DNA of 64,000 nucleotides from contig JABCZU010000001.1 in the NCBI GenBank assembly GCA_013289515.1, positions 1-64,000 of the forward strand, given 5' to 3'. The position numbers and the translations under genes were made by a program. This DNA is from Candidatus Babelota bacterium. GTDB lineage: Bacteria; Babelota; Babeliae; Babelales; RVW-14. Of the stretch, positions 53,022-61,425 are shown in pieces. Positions within the stretch are counted from its first letter, which is position 1. Every line of letters begins with the position of its first letter. The notes under the pieces are model-generated. The model saw only the letters and a program-made list of their open reading frames with translations. It was not told the DNA's origin and did not search any database.

Positions 53022-53282
53022 AGTATTTCCTCCATTTTATTTTTAATACATAAACACTTATTGTCTTCAGTATGACCAGGCTTATTTAAAATTCAAATTG
53101 GAGTTAAAAAGTTGCAAAAAATGCGTTTTATGTTGAATATACCAATTAAAAAACCTTGTTTTAAGCCTTAGACTAAACATAATTCCCCTCTAGGATAAAA
53201 ACAGAACACAAAATTATGAGATGTATTATTGACCTTGTCCTTCTACACCGTCATCCTCACGAAAGCCCAGGTAATAAACAAT

Positions 53283-53326
53283 AAAAACCGCCTTACACAC
53301 CATGAATGGTGTGTAAGGCGGTTTTT
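53283..53326. terminator. Perfect 21-bp terminator hairpin after lon
   Basis: AAAAACCGCCTTACACACCAT pairs along its full 21 bases with the following arm around a two-base loop. The terminal A/T runs allow termination on either strand. Lies 20 bases after the lon stop. Confidence 0.92.
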
Positions 53327-53345
53327 AACTAAATAAGCAATCAGC

Positions 53346-55784
53346 CTATTTTGCTTTCTTATTTTTTGCAGCAGCCTTCTTTTTTTTTGCTGCAGCCGCC
53401 TTCTTCTTGGCAGCGGCCTCAGTGCTCTTTGTATGCGGTACTATGTAATCTTTAGTCAGCGCTTCCTTGAGCACTTCGTCCATATGCTCAACATAGACAA
53501 TCTTAAGGTCTTTATCTAGTTCTTTTTCAAACTCTTTAACATCCTTTGCATTGCTCTTAGGAACAATGACATTAGTAATGCCAAAGCGCGTCGCAGCTAG
53601 CAGCTTCTCTTTAAGACCACCAATCTGCAGTACACGCCCCTGCAACGTAACTTCACCGGTCATGGCAAGATTACGACGGATAGGAATCTGTGTTAAGGCT
53701 GAAGTAATAGCAACTGCCATGGTAATACCGGCCGATGGACCGTCCTTTGGGATAGCACCCTCAGGAATGTGAACGTGAATATCCATATCGGAATAAAAGC
53801 CTTCTTTAAGCCCAAAGTCCTTTGCTCGTGAGCGAATGTAACTCATCGCAGCCTGGGCCGATTCTTGCATCACCTCACCAAGTTGCCCGGTAAGCGTCAA
53901 GCCGCCCTTACCCTTCATAATGGTCACTTCAATATCAAGCAAGTCGCCACCAACTTCTGTCCAGGCAAGTCCGGTAGCAAGGCCAACGGAATCGTTATTT
54001 TTGCGATCATCTCTACGAAAAATCGGTGCACCAAGCCACTCTTCAACAAGTGCATCGGTAACAGTAACCTGCTTTACCACCTTGCTCTGAAGAATCTCTA
54101 AAATGCTTTTACGCAATAATTTTGCAAGTACACGTTCCAACTGACGTACGCCAGCCTCCTTCGTGTACTCCTCAATAACATGCTCAAGCACTGGTTTTGA
54201 CAGCACCACTTTATTGTCTTGTAATGCATATTCTATGAACAGCTTTGGCAATAAGAACTGCTGGGCAATTTCAAGCTTTTCTGGCTCGGTATAACCGGAT
54301 AGTTGGATAATCTCCATACGATCCAGCAGCGGATATGGAATATTATCCACCACGTTGGCCGTCGTGATAAACATCACACGAGAAAGGTCATACTCTACTT
54401 CAAAGAAGTGATCGGTAAATCCTTTGTTTTGTTCTGGATCAAGCACTTCAAGCAGTGCTGATGCCGGGTCGCCCCTAAAGTCCATGGACATTTTATCAAT
54501 TTCATCAAGCAGCATGACCGGATTAACTACCTTGGCCCTTTTCATGGCCTGAATGATCTTACCGGGCATTGCACCAATGTAGGTTCTACGGTGCCCACGA
54601 ATCTCGGCCTCATCACGCACACCACCAAGTGAAATGCGAATTAATGGTCGCTCTAATGAATCAGCAATAGACTGAGCCAGCGAGGTCTTACCGACACCTG
54701 GAGGGCCGGCTAAACAGATAATTGGTGCACGCTTAAGGTTTTCGCCCGCATATTTTTTAGCCGCCAAAAACTCAACAATGCGTTCTTTGGCCTTTTTCAT
54801 GCCGGCGTGTGAAGAATTTAAAATTTTCTCTGCATCTTGCATGCTGATGGTATCTTTTGTTGCTTTTTGCCATGGTACTGATAAGAGCCAATCAACATAA
54901 TTTCTGCTTACTGCCGCCTCTGGCGATGTTGGCTGCATCTGCTCGAGCCTGTGCAGCTCAGCATCAACCTTTTCCAGCGCCTCTTGCGACAATCTAAGCT
55001 TTTTGGCACGCTTGGCCAACTCATTAATCTCTTGCTGATAATCTTCACGACCAAGCTCACGCTGAATAGCGCGCATCTGTTCAGTTAAATAATAATCTTT
55101 TTGGTGCTTTTCAACCTGACTTTGTACGCGCTTGCGGATGTTTTTCTCAGCCTTTAAAATTTCTATTTCGTTTTGTAGCAGGGAGCATAGGAAGAGTGCT
55201 CGCTCCTTTAATGGAACCATTTCTAAAATTTCTTGGCGCTGGAGAAAATCAACGTGCATCTGCACCGCAACCGTATCTGCCAAATAATCAATATCCTCAA
55301 GCCCTCTAAAAAGGCCCAAAACATCGGTTGATACCTTTTCGCTCAACGTGACATACTCTTTGAACATATCAAAGAGATTGCGCCACAGAGCAGTATTTTC
55401 TGGGGTTGCATCTAGTTGGTCCGGAATTAAATCCTCGGCAACAACCGACATGAAGGTATCGGTCTGTTTGACCTCTAGCACGCGTGATCGCGTTAGACCT
55501 TCAACTAAAATCTTTAATGTACCGTTTGGCATACGCGCAACCTGCAGAATAAGCGCACGCGTACCAAAATGGTAAATATCATTGGGCGTTGGATTCTCTG
55601 TATCTATTGATCTTTGCGCAGTAACAAAAAGCTCCTTATTATGTCGCATAGCTGCTTCAACAGCGTGAATAGATACTTCACGGCCAACGACAACAGGAAT
55701 GATGCTTTTAGGTAGCGCAACGAGATTTTTGAGAGGGAGTACTGGTAACAGTACAGGCTCTCCCTTTGTGTATTTTTCGTTCAT
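53346..55784 (-). CDS. lon: ATP-dependent protease Lon
   Basis: AAA+ serine protease of 812 residues for misfolded and regulatory proteins. The N-terminal substrate domain ([19 protein letters not shown]) and coiled coil are followed by Walker A GPPGVGKT (about 360) and Walker [11 protein letters not shown]. The proteolytic domain has the Ser-Lys dyad, Ser in [12 protein letters not shown] and Lys in [10 protein letters not shown]. Beyond the normal end it carries a tail of about 25 residues made only of Ala and Lys with one Asn. Monocistronic with a strong terminator. Confidence 0.96.
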   Translation of the reverse strand: MNEKYTKGEPVLLPVLPLKNLVALPKSIIPVVVGREVSIHAVEAAMRHNKELFVTAQRSIDTENPTPNDIYHFGTRALILQVARMPNGTLKILVEGLTRSRVLEVKQTDTFMSVVAEDLIPDQLDATPENTALWRNLFDMFKEYVTLSEKVSTDVLGLFRGLEDIDYLADTVAVQMHVDFLQRQEILEMVPLKERALFLCSLLQNEIEILKAEKNIRKRVQSQVEKHQKDYYLTEQMRAIQRELGREDYQQEINELAKRAKKLRLSQEALEKVDAELHRLEQMQPTSPEAAVSRNYVDWLLSVPWQKATKDTISMQDAEKILNSSHAGMKKAKERIVEFLAAKKYAGENLKRAPIICLAGPPGVGKTSLAQSIADSLERPLIRISLGGVRDEAEIRGHRRTYIGAMPGKIIQAMKRAKVVNPVMLLDEIDKMSMDFRGDPASALLEVLDPEQNKGFTDHFFEVEYDLSRVMFITTANVVDNIPYPLLDRMEIIQLSGYTEPEKLEIAQQFLLPKLFIEYALQDNKVVLSKPVLEHVIEEYTKEAGVRQLERVLAKLLRKSILEILQSKVVKQVTVTDALVEEWLGAPIFRRDDRKNNDSVGLATGLAWTEVGGDLLDIEVTIMKGKGGLTLTGQLGEVMQESAQAAMSYIRSRAKDFGLKEGFYSDMDIHVHIPEGAIPKDGPSAGITMAVAITSALTQIPIRRNLAMTGEVTLQGRVLQIGGLKEKLLAATRFGITNVIVPKSNAKDVKEFEKELDKDLKIVYVEHMDEVLKEALTKDYIVPHTKSTEAAAKKKAAAAKKKKAAAKNKKAK

Positions 55785-55926
55785 AACGCTCTTATATATA
55801 GTAAAATAAGGTTTTAAGATAAATTTTTATTTAAAAGGCAAGATCTACTATAGAATACCAGTATTATACAATAAATAAAGGTGGAAATATGATACCTAGC
55901 CGTCATTCACGTCTTTTGAGTATAGA

Positions 55927-55954
55927 TTGACTTTTTGGCACACAAACGTATACT
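55927..55954 (+). promoter_or_regulatory. Candidate promoter of the nucleotide translocase operon
   Basis: TTGACT and TATACT are separated by 16 bases. The first translocase starts at 56111, leaving a leader of about 150 bases. The rest of 55785-56110 shows no gene. Confidence 0.55.
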
Positions 55955-56110
55955 TCACCTTACCCTCTATTACCTATAGAAAAAGCAACGAAAAACAAGG
56001 CCAATTGGGCACTTTTTTCTGTCTTTGTGCTGTGCGCTATGCTATGGATATAGACGTATTGGGATACACTAAAATTCATACTATAAATTTAAAAACTTTG
56101 TGGAGAGTTT

Positions 56111-57538
56111 ATGCACGATCAGTCGGCCCTTTCGTTTAAAAACCTATGGGGTATTAAACCAGCGTTTAAATTAAAGGTTTTTTATTTATCCCTAACCTTT
56201 TTGCTTATGTCTTCGTGTTTGGTGTTATGGAGACCTCTCAAAATATCAGTTTTTTCAAAAATGGTTGGTGGTGCATCATTTGTCCCTGAGGCTAAAATTT
56301 ATTCGCTTCTTTTCATCATTCCACTGATCTTATTGTACTCAAAACTAGTTGACTGGTTACGACGCCATCAATTGCTGTACTCTTTCGCTATTTTTCACGC
56401 AAGCTTAGGTCTTATTTTTTCCTATTTTCTAGCTCATCCTGTCTATGGCCTGGCAAATACTGAGGCTAGCCCAAAACGCCTTGTTGGCTGGTTATTTTAC
56501 ATGTTTATGGAAAGCTTTGACGCCTTTTTTTCCACAACCTTTTGGTCATTTGCCGATTCAGTCAATAATCCAAAAGATGCAAAAAATTATTACGGCTTTT
56601 TTGTCTCAGGCTCAAAAATTGGTGGTATTGTTGCAGCGGGGATACTCTACCTAACGCTGAAGTCCGAATCCATCCCCGATCATATCTTGCTCCCCAGTAC
56701 CTTGTTTATAGGGAGCATATTACTACTCGGTGCCGCATGGGCTATTCACCTACTGGTAAAAAATGTCTCTGATGATTATATGCATGGCTACCAGGCAGCT
56801 TATACCCTAGAAACACATAAACCGGTAAGAAAAAGAACTGCGTGGCAATCAATTAAAAGTTCTATTGATGGCCTGGTCATTATGGTTAAAAATCCTTATG
56901 TGCTCGGCATCTTTTCATTAGTATTTTTCTACGAAGTCATGATTGTTATCTTTGACTGGTGGGTTGCCCTGCACGCCGATGCCACACATGCCACGGTTGG
57001 CGCGATGACAGCTTATTATGCATTTTATTACTTTTTGATGAATGTCATCGGCCTTATTATCTCATTTTTTGGCACAACACCAATGCTACGGTTTATTGGT
57101 ATACGCTTCGCACTCTTTATATTTCCAATACTGTGCATATCACTGCTCATATTTACCTACGCCATTCCAACCCCGGAATCATTCTTTGTCGTATTGGTTG
57201 CCCTGCGCTCCTTCAATTATGCGCTTAATCACCCAACACGAGAGGTCCTGTATATACCAACCACTAAGGATATTAAATTTAAGGCAAAAACCTGGACCGA
57301 CGCCTTTGGTTCACGCATAGCAAAGAGCTTTGGCTCAATGTTTAACGCCTCACTCAAAGGCACTGCACCAATGTTTGCTCTTGTCTCAAGCTTGAGCCTG
57401 AGCCTGGGTTTATCATTTTTATGGCTTATTGTTGTGTACTTTCTTGGTAAAACACTGCAAGATGCAATTGATCATAAATATGTAATCGGCCAAAAAGATG
57501 AAGATGCTAAGAACTTACAAGAAAATCAACCAGTCTAA
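56111..57538 (+). CDS. Tlc/Npt-family nucleotide (ATP/ADP) translocase, first copy
   Basis: The 475-residue protein has about 12 membrane helices and the features of the plastid/rickettsial ATP/ADP carrier family: LRPLK-like WRPLKISVFSK after the first helix, FAHPVYG-like FLAHPVYGLAN, FWSFADSVNNPKDAKNYYGFFVSGSKIGGI, and the late RSFNYALNHPTREVLYIPTTKDIKFKAKTWTDAFGSR motif. Such carriers import host ATP in exchange for ADP or move other nucleotides. GGAG lies five bases before the ATG. It is the first of a tandem pair. Exact substrate cannot be told by eye. Confidence 0.9.
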   Translation: MHDQSALSFKNLWGIKPAFKLKVFYLSLTFLLMSSCLVLWRPLKISVFSKMVGGASFVPEAKIYSLLFIIPLILLYSKLVDWLRRHQLLYSFAIFHASLGLIFSYFLAHPVYGLANTEASPKRLVGWLFYMFMESFDAFFSTTFWSFADSVNNPKDAKNYYGFFVSGSKIGGIVAAGILYLTLKSESIPDHILLPSTLFIGSILLLGAAWAIHLLVKNVSDDYMHGYQAAYTLETHKPVRKRTAWQSIKSSIDGLVIMVKNPYVLGIFSLVFFYEVMIVIFDWWVALHADATHATVGAMTAYYAFYYFLMNVIGLIISFFGTTPMLRFIGIRFALFIFPILCISLLIFTYAIPTPESFFVVLVALRSFNYALNHPTREVLYIPTTKDIKFKAKTWTDAFGSRIAKSFGSMFNASLKGTAPMFALVSSLSLSLGLSFLWLIVVYFLGKTLQDAIDHKYVIGQKDEDAKNLQENQPV

Positions 57539-57570
57539 CACGATAATGACGGTAAACAAAAGGGCGATAC

Positions 57571-58959
57571 ATGAGCACCAAAAGACACCCCATAACAAGA
57601 CTCCTTCAACATTACCTACAAATTGATGAGTACGATGCCAGTAAAATAGTGTTTTCTGCCATTACCCTTTTTTGTATCATCGGCTCCTATTCAATGCTAA
57701 GGTCACTAAAAACGTCAGTTTTTTTGGGATTTGTTGGTAGAGAATATGAACCGTATGCCAAAGTTTTTAGTATCCTTATAATGATTCCCGTCATGTTGTT
57801 TTATGCTAAGATTCTTGACAGACTCAAACGCTACCACACAGTATACTTTTTTATGGGCTTTTATGCTGTTGCATGCCTGGTGTTTGCCTACTATTTTGCA
57901 CACCCTGTCTATGGTGTTCAGAACACACAAACAAGTCCATACAGACTTGTAGGGTGGCTTTTTGAATTCTTCATGGATCTTTTTCAGGCGCTAGTCCTGG
58001 GTACCTATTGGAGCTTTATTAATTCGATCAGTACGCCTATCTTTGCTGGCAGAGGATATCCATTAATTGTTGCGGCATCCAGAGTCGGCGGTATCCTAAC
58101 AACACTGGCCGGCTGGTTTATTATGGAATGGTCTGGCCTTAATGGGTGCATATCAATCCCATTGCTCACTGCAAGTAACTCCATCCTTCTGTTAATTGCA
58201 ATCTACTGCACATATCGCATGCAAGTAGGCATTCCAGAGGATAAGATGCATGGGTATGAGGCAGCCTATCAGGTCGAGCAAAAGGTTGAGCGTTCTAAAA
58301 AGTCGGCGGGCGTCTTTGAGGGCTTGCGCCTCATGCTTACCGAACCATACGTTCTTGGCATCTTCGGCCTAGTCTTCAGTTATGAGATAATCAATATCAT
58401 ATTTGATTATCAGATGCACGTATTAATGTCTATTGAGACCAATAATCAGGTACATGCCATGACATCATACATGTTATTTTACACCGGTAGCTGGCAAACG
58501 CTCAGCTTCTTTTTTGCCCTCTTTGGCGCAACAAAACTAGCATCAATGATTGGTATCAATCGCGGACTATTAATCATGCCAATTGTCGCCATTCTACTGG
58601 CAATTTTGCCGTTGCTCTCCCCAACCTTTTTGACCATCTTTATTGTCATGGTCATTATGCGGGCATTGAACTATGGTATCAATCATCCACTCAGAGAAAT
58701 GCTCTTCATCCCAACGGTAAAAGACATTAAGTTTAAATCTAAGGCCTGGATCGATTCATTTGGTCGTACATTATCCAAAACGACCGGCTCAACGTTGAAT
58801 ATTTTGTCTCTGAGCCAATCCCCCTATTTACTTTTGGCTATGCAATCATTATTTGCTTGCAGCGTAGCACTTGTTTGGGTGTTCATCGCTGTCTGGGTTG
58901 GCAAGATTTATAGTAAAACACTAAAAAATAATGCCGTAATTGGCCAAAAGGGCACGTAG
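57571..58959 (+). CDS. Tlc/Npt-family nucleotide translocase, second copy
   Basis: The 462-residue paralog of the preceding gene has SMLRSLKTSVFLGFVGREYEPYAK, YFAHPVYGVQN, TYWSFINSISTPIFAGRGYPLIVAASRVGGI and RALNYGINHPLREMLFIPTVKDIKFKSKAWIDSFGR. It starts 32 bases after the first copy stops, in the same operon. The two differ throughout, including in the substrate-facing loops, so they probably handle different nucleotides. This fits intracellular bacteria that carry specialised ATP/ADP and general NTP carriers. Confidence 0.9.
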   Translation: MSTKRHPITRLLQHYLQIDEYDASKIVFSAITLFCIIGSYSMLRSLKTSVFLGFVGREYEPYAKVFSILIMIPVMLFYAKILDRLKRYHTVYFFMGFYAVACLVFAYYFAHPVYGVQNTQTSPYRLVGWLFEFFMDLFQALVLGTYWSFINSISTPIFAGRGYPLIVAASRVGGILTTLAGWFIMEWSGLNGCISIPLLTASNSILLLIAIYCTYRMQVGIPEDKMHGYEAAYQVEQKVERSKKSAGVFEGLRLMLTEPYVLGIFGLVFSYEIINIIFDYQMHVLMSIETNNQVHAMTSYMLFYTGSWQTLSFFFALFGATKLASMIGINRGLLIMPIVAILLAILPLLSPTFLTIFIVMVIMRALNYGINHPLREMLFIPTVKDIKFKSKAWIDSFGRTLSKTTGSTLNILSLSQSPYLLLAMQSLFACSVALVWVFIAVWVGKIYSKTLKNNAVIGQKGT

Positions 58960-59046
58960 TGCTTGCCAAACGCCTATAATTTGGTAGAATTACCTTTGCG
59001 CTTTTGATGCAGAAAAAGCTTGTTAGTTTACATTTTTTCAAAAAAC

Positions 59047-59090
59047 TTGTTTCTTCTGGCGGGTGGTTTATGCGTAAACCCAAGAAACAA
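59047..59090 (+). promoter_or_regulatory. Structured leader upstream of rpsB
   Basis: Nested stem-loop: TTGTTTCTT pairs with AAGAAACAA (59047-59055 with 59082-59090), enclosing GGTTTA-TGCG-TAAACC. No T-run follows, so it is not a terminator. Twenty-seven bases before the S2 start, it is placed like an autoregulatory ribosomal protein leader. Confidence 0.5.
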
Positions 59091-59117
59091 TAGTTAAAAC
59101 CCGTGGGAATTATACTT

Positions 59118-60068
59118 ATGATAGATCCAAAGCTAATGATTGATGCCGGCGTACATTTTGGTCACAAAACGTCTCGCTGGTCCCCAAAAATGCGTCCCTA
59201 CATCTGGGGTACAAAAAACCGCGTACATCTTATCGACGTCTCCAAAACAGCTATTTTATTGGAACGTGCCGGCAATTTCCTAAAAGACCTTGCGGGCAAC
59301 GGCGGAAAATTTCTGTTTGTTGGCACCAAAAAGGCTGCACAGTCCATCGTGCTACGCGCAGCAACAACAACAAAAATGCCATACGTCATCAATCGTTGGG
59401 TTGGCGGCACGCTGAGTAACTATGATCAGGTAAAAAAAGCGGTCACACGCCTCCTTCATATGCGTGATGTCATTCAAAAATCAACTACCCATTACAAGAA
59501 AAAAGAGATCAGCATGATCCAAAAGGAAATTGCTCGTCTTGAAAAGAATGTTGGCGGTATTATCGACCTTGAATATCCACCAGCAGCCATCATCGTTATA
59601 GATGCTAAAAAAGAGTGCTCTGCTATTAAAGAGGCTAACAGCCTTGGTATCCCTGTTATCAGCCTTGTTGATACGAACACCGATCCATCAAGCGTAAACT
59701 TTGTTATCCCAACAAACGATGATTCTCCAAAGGCTATCGCATTTGTTGTAGAATATCTTGAATCACGCATTCAAGAAGGATTGAAGGTACTTGATACTAA
59801 CAAAGCTGCTGCTAGGGCACAAAAAGCCGCTGAAATCGAAGCTAAAAGAGCTGCAACTCCTGTAGCAAAACCGGCTGCTCCTGCTGCCCAACAGCAATCT
59901 GCCCCTGTTCGCCAAGCAGCACCTGCTCAACAGACAGCACCGGTAGCTAAAGAAGCTAAGACGACAGCACCTGAGGTTAAAAAGCCTACTGTGGCCGCAG
60001 CGCCAGCTGCTCCTGCTCCTGTTGCAGCAAAAAAGGCCCCAAAACCAGCCCCTGCTAAAGACGAGTAA
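59118..60068 (+). CDS. rpsB: 30S ribosomal protein S2 with long Ala/Pro/Lys tail
   Basis: The 316-residue product has the S2 core: LMIDAGVHFGHKTSRWSPKMRPYIWGTKNRVHLIDVSKT, FVGTKKAA, NRWVGGTLSNYDQVKKAVTRL, and PVISLVDTNTDPSSVNFVIPTNDDSPKAI. ATG 59118 is chosen (GGGAA eight bases upstream); GTG 59103 would add five residues. Beyond about residue 240 a tail of ~75 residues follows, almost entirely Ala, Pro, Lys, Gln and Val, absent from typical S2. Unlike most genomes tsf is not next to it. Confidence 0.95.
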   Translation: MIDPKLMIDAGVHFGHKTSRWSPKMRPYIWGTKNRVHLIDVSKTAILLERAGNFLKDLAGNGGKFLFVGTKKAAQSIVLRAATTTKMPYVINRWVGGTLSNYDQVKKAVTRLLHMRDVIQKSTTHYKKKEISMIQKEIARLEKNVGGIIDLEYPPAAIIVIDAKKECSAIKEANSLGIPVISLVDTNTDPSSVNFVIPTNDDSPKAIAFVVEYLESRIQEGLKVLDTNKAAARAQKAAEIEAKRAATPVAKPAAPAAQQQSAPVRQAAPAQQTAPVAKEAKTTAPEVKKPTVAAAPAAPAPVAAKKAPKPAPAKDE

Positions 60069-60086
60069 GGTTTATACAAGGGCTTG

Positions 60087-60136
60087 GATCCTGAAACGAC
60101 CCTTCGACCAGGCTCAGGACAGGGTTCAGGATGACA
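60087..60136. repeat. Nested palindromic repeat after rpsB
   Basis: Outer arms GGATCCTGAA and TTCAGGATGAC enclose CCCTTCGACCAGGCTCAGG..., the core also found at 37502. Two repeat families are nested here, six bases before tRNA-Ser. Confidence 0.8.
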
Positions 60137-60141
60137 AAAAG

Positions 60142-60233
60142 GGAGAGATGGCTGAGTGGTCGAAAGCGCACGATTGGAAATCGTGTATATCCCGAAAGGG
60201 GTATCGAGGGTTCGAATCCCTCTCTCTCCACCA
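60142..60233 (+). tRNA. tRNA-Ser (GGA)
   Basis: A 92-base class II tRNA with acceptor GGAGAGA/TCTCTCC, anticodon loop TTGGAAA, long variable arm (TATATCCCGAAAGGGGTATC), T loop TTCGAAT and encoded CCA. The discriminator base is A; many bacterial Ser tRNAs have G there. The CCA is also the first bases of the following palindromic repeat. Confidence 0.95.
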
Positions 60234-60453
60234 TACTTCGCTCCTGCGGAGCTTCCTACTTCGCTAAAGCTACGTAGGACACGTCGTATGGCGGGTTTAC
60301 TCTTCGAAGCTAGTTTACTAGCGTAGTAGAGCCAGACTTCGCCTAAATAGGAATATTAATAGTAAAAATGAAGAGCGAAGTATGCCCTTCGAAGCCTTGT
60401 CCTACGTAGCTTTAGCGAAGTAGGATGGCGTAGTAGGGCGGCGCAGCCAGTCC
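60231..60453 (+). repeat. tRNA-end-linked palindromic repeat element (copy at tRNA-Ser)
   Basis: Starts with CCATACTTCGCT at the tRNA CCA. It contains a perfect 28-base inverted repeat (60254-60281 with 60398-60425, core CCTACTTCGCTAAAGCTACG), an AGGAATATTAATAG stretch and AGCGAAGTATGCCCTTCGAAGC. It ends GTAGTAGGGCGGCGCAGCCAG. Same block order as the 134-base element behind the CAT tRNA, but longer. No gene lies in 60234-60465. Confidence 0.82.
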
Positions 60454-60465
60454 TCTTACAAATTT

Positions 60466-60548
60466 GGGGTAGGATAAGTTAATATTATGCAGAATCTGTC
60501 AGGTCCGGAAGGAAGCAGCAGGGGTGTAATGTTTCTGTATCCTGCCCC
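60466..60548 (+). ncRNA. ffs: Signal recognition particle 4.5S RNA
   Basis: Short bacterial SRP RNA of about 83 bases. The conserved apical domain GTCAGGTCCGGAAGGAAGC is complete, and the ends GGGGTAGGATA and TATCCTGCCCC pair to close the helix. A T-rich stretch (TTTTATCTTTTA) follows and may end transcription. It binds Ffh for co-translational membrane targeting. Confidence 0.93.
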
Positions 60549-60606
60549 TTTTATCTTTTATGACATCCCTGTAAACGTCATTTCCTGTTGCGGCTGGCAA
60601 GACAAC

Positions 60607-60702
60607 AAAAAGCCGTTCGCCCCGATGGAGGTGCCGCAGGCCGTAAGTTCCGAGCCTCGAGGAAACCGAATGGAGGGGTGCGACGGTTATAAGAAAGTGT
60701 GA
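60607..60702 (+). repeat. Single copy of the GCCGTTCGCCCC repeat
   Basis: Shares its first 24 bases and GAATGGAGGGGTGCG...GACGGTTATAAGAAAGTGTGA with the first half of the element at 20495. It ends 10 bases before the oxidoreductase start at 60713, so it forms most of that gene's leader. Confidence 0.8.
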
Positions 60703-60712
60703 AAGTACTTAC

Positions 60713-61291
60713 ATGCGTATTTATGCAATTTTTGCTCATCCCAAAAAAGACTCGCTCAACGGGCGCATCTTTTACGACACCGTCAACCACCTGCGGCAAC
60801 AGGGCGCTACTGTAGACGTCCTGGATCTGTATGACTACGTCGCCGATATGCCCTTTTACGCGCCAAAGAATCATGAAACGCTGCAAGATATCAAACAGCA
60901 CGCCTTCTTTCACGACAACAAAGAGCGTTTTATGGCGGCAGATCGTCTCTTCATTGTTTATCCCATTTACTGGTTCGCCGTTCCCGGCGTGCTGAAATGC
61001 TGGCTAGATAGCATCACCAACTACGCATGGCAGTTCAATAAAGGCCCATACGCCCTTCCCTTGCATTCAATTAAAAAGGCATTGGTAGTGAATAGCGCAA
61101 GCATGTCCAACTGGTTTCGGTGGCTGCGCACCCGCAATTCAGGTACTGAGATGGTAAAAGAGTCGCTTAAATTTCTCGGCATTCGCCACTACACCTTTTA
61201 CGAGATTGGCAACACGCCATCGCTGACGCCGGCCAAGATCAACAAGCATATCGCTAAGATCTGCAAAAAGGCTGATTGGCTTATCAAATAA
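60713..61291 (+). CDS. Flavodoxin-fold NAD(P)H:quinone oxidoreductase
   Basis: The 192-residue product matches the Flavodoxin_2 family (KefF/MdaB/NQO-like). Motifs are IFAHPKKDSLNG at the FMN/FAD phosphate site, DVLDLYDY, RLFIVYPIYWFAVPGVLKCWLDSIT, and a C-terminal FLGIRHYTFYEIG. Such enzymes reduce quinones or other acceptors using NAD(P)H and a bound flavin. The ATG at 60713 has only a weak ribosome site because a repeat occupies the leader. Confidence 0.85.
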   Translation: MRIYAIFAHPKKDSLNGRIFYDTVNHLRQQGATVDVLDLYDYVADMPFYAPKNHETLQDIKQHAFFHDNKERFMAADRLFIVYPIYWFAVPGVLKCWLDSITNYAWQFNKGPYALPLHSIKKALVVNSASMSNWFRWLRTRNSGTEMVKESLKFLGIRHYTFYEIGNTPSLTPAKINKHIAKICKKADWLIK

Positions 61292-61349
61292 TCTGGCAAT
61301 CAAAGAGTTCAGCAATTTTATTCATATTCTATAAAAATAACACCGCTAT

Positions 61350-61377
61350 TTTACAAAATCATTCACGGCGTTATAAT
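61350..61377 (+). promoter_or_regulatory. Candidate promoter of the ankyrin pair
   Basis: TTTACA and a perfect TATAAT are separated by 16 bases, about 50 bases upstream of ATG 61426. Confidence 0.6.
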
Positions 61378-61425
61378 TCTATTCCGTAATTCTAAATAGA
61401 ACAATAAATAGCGTGAAAGATACCC

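Noticed and set aside
6499..60702. Interpretation of the spaced repeats as a CRISPR array
   Set aside because: Units are scattered singly or as an inverted pair, not regularly spaced direct repeats with spacers, and no cas gene is present.
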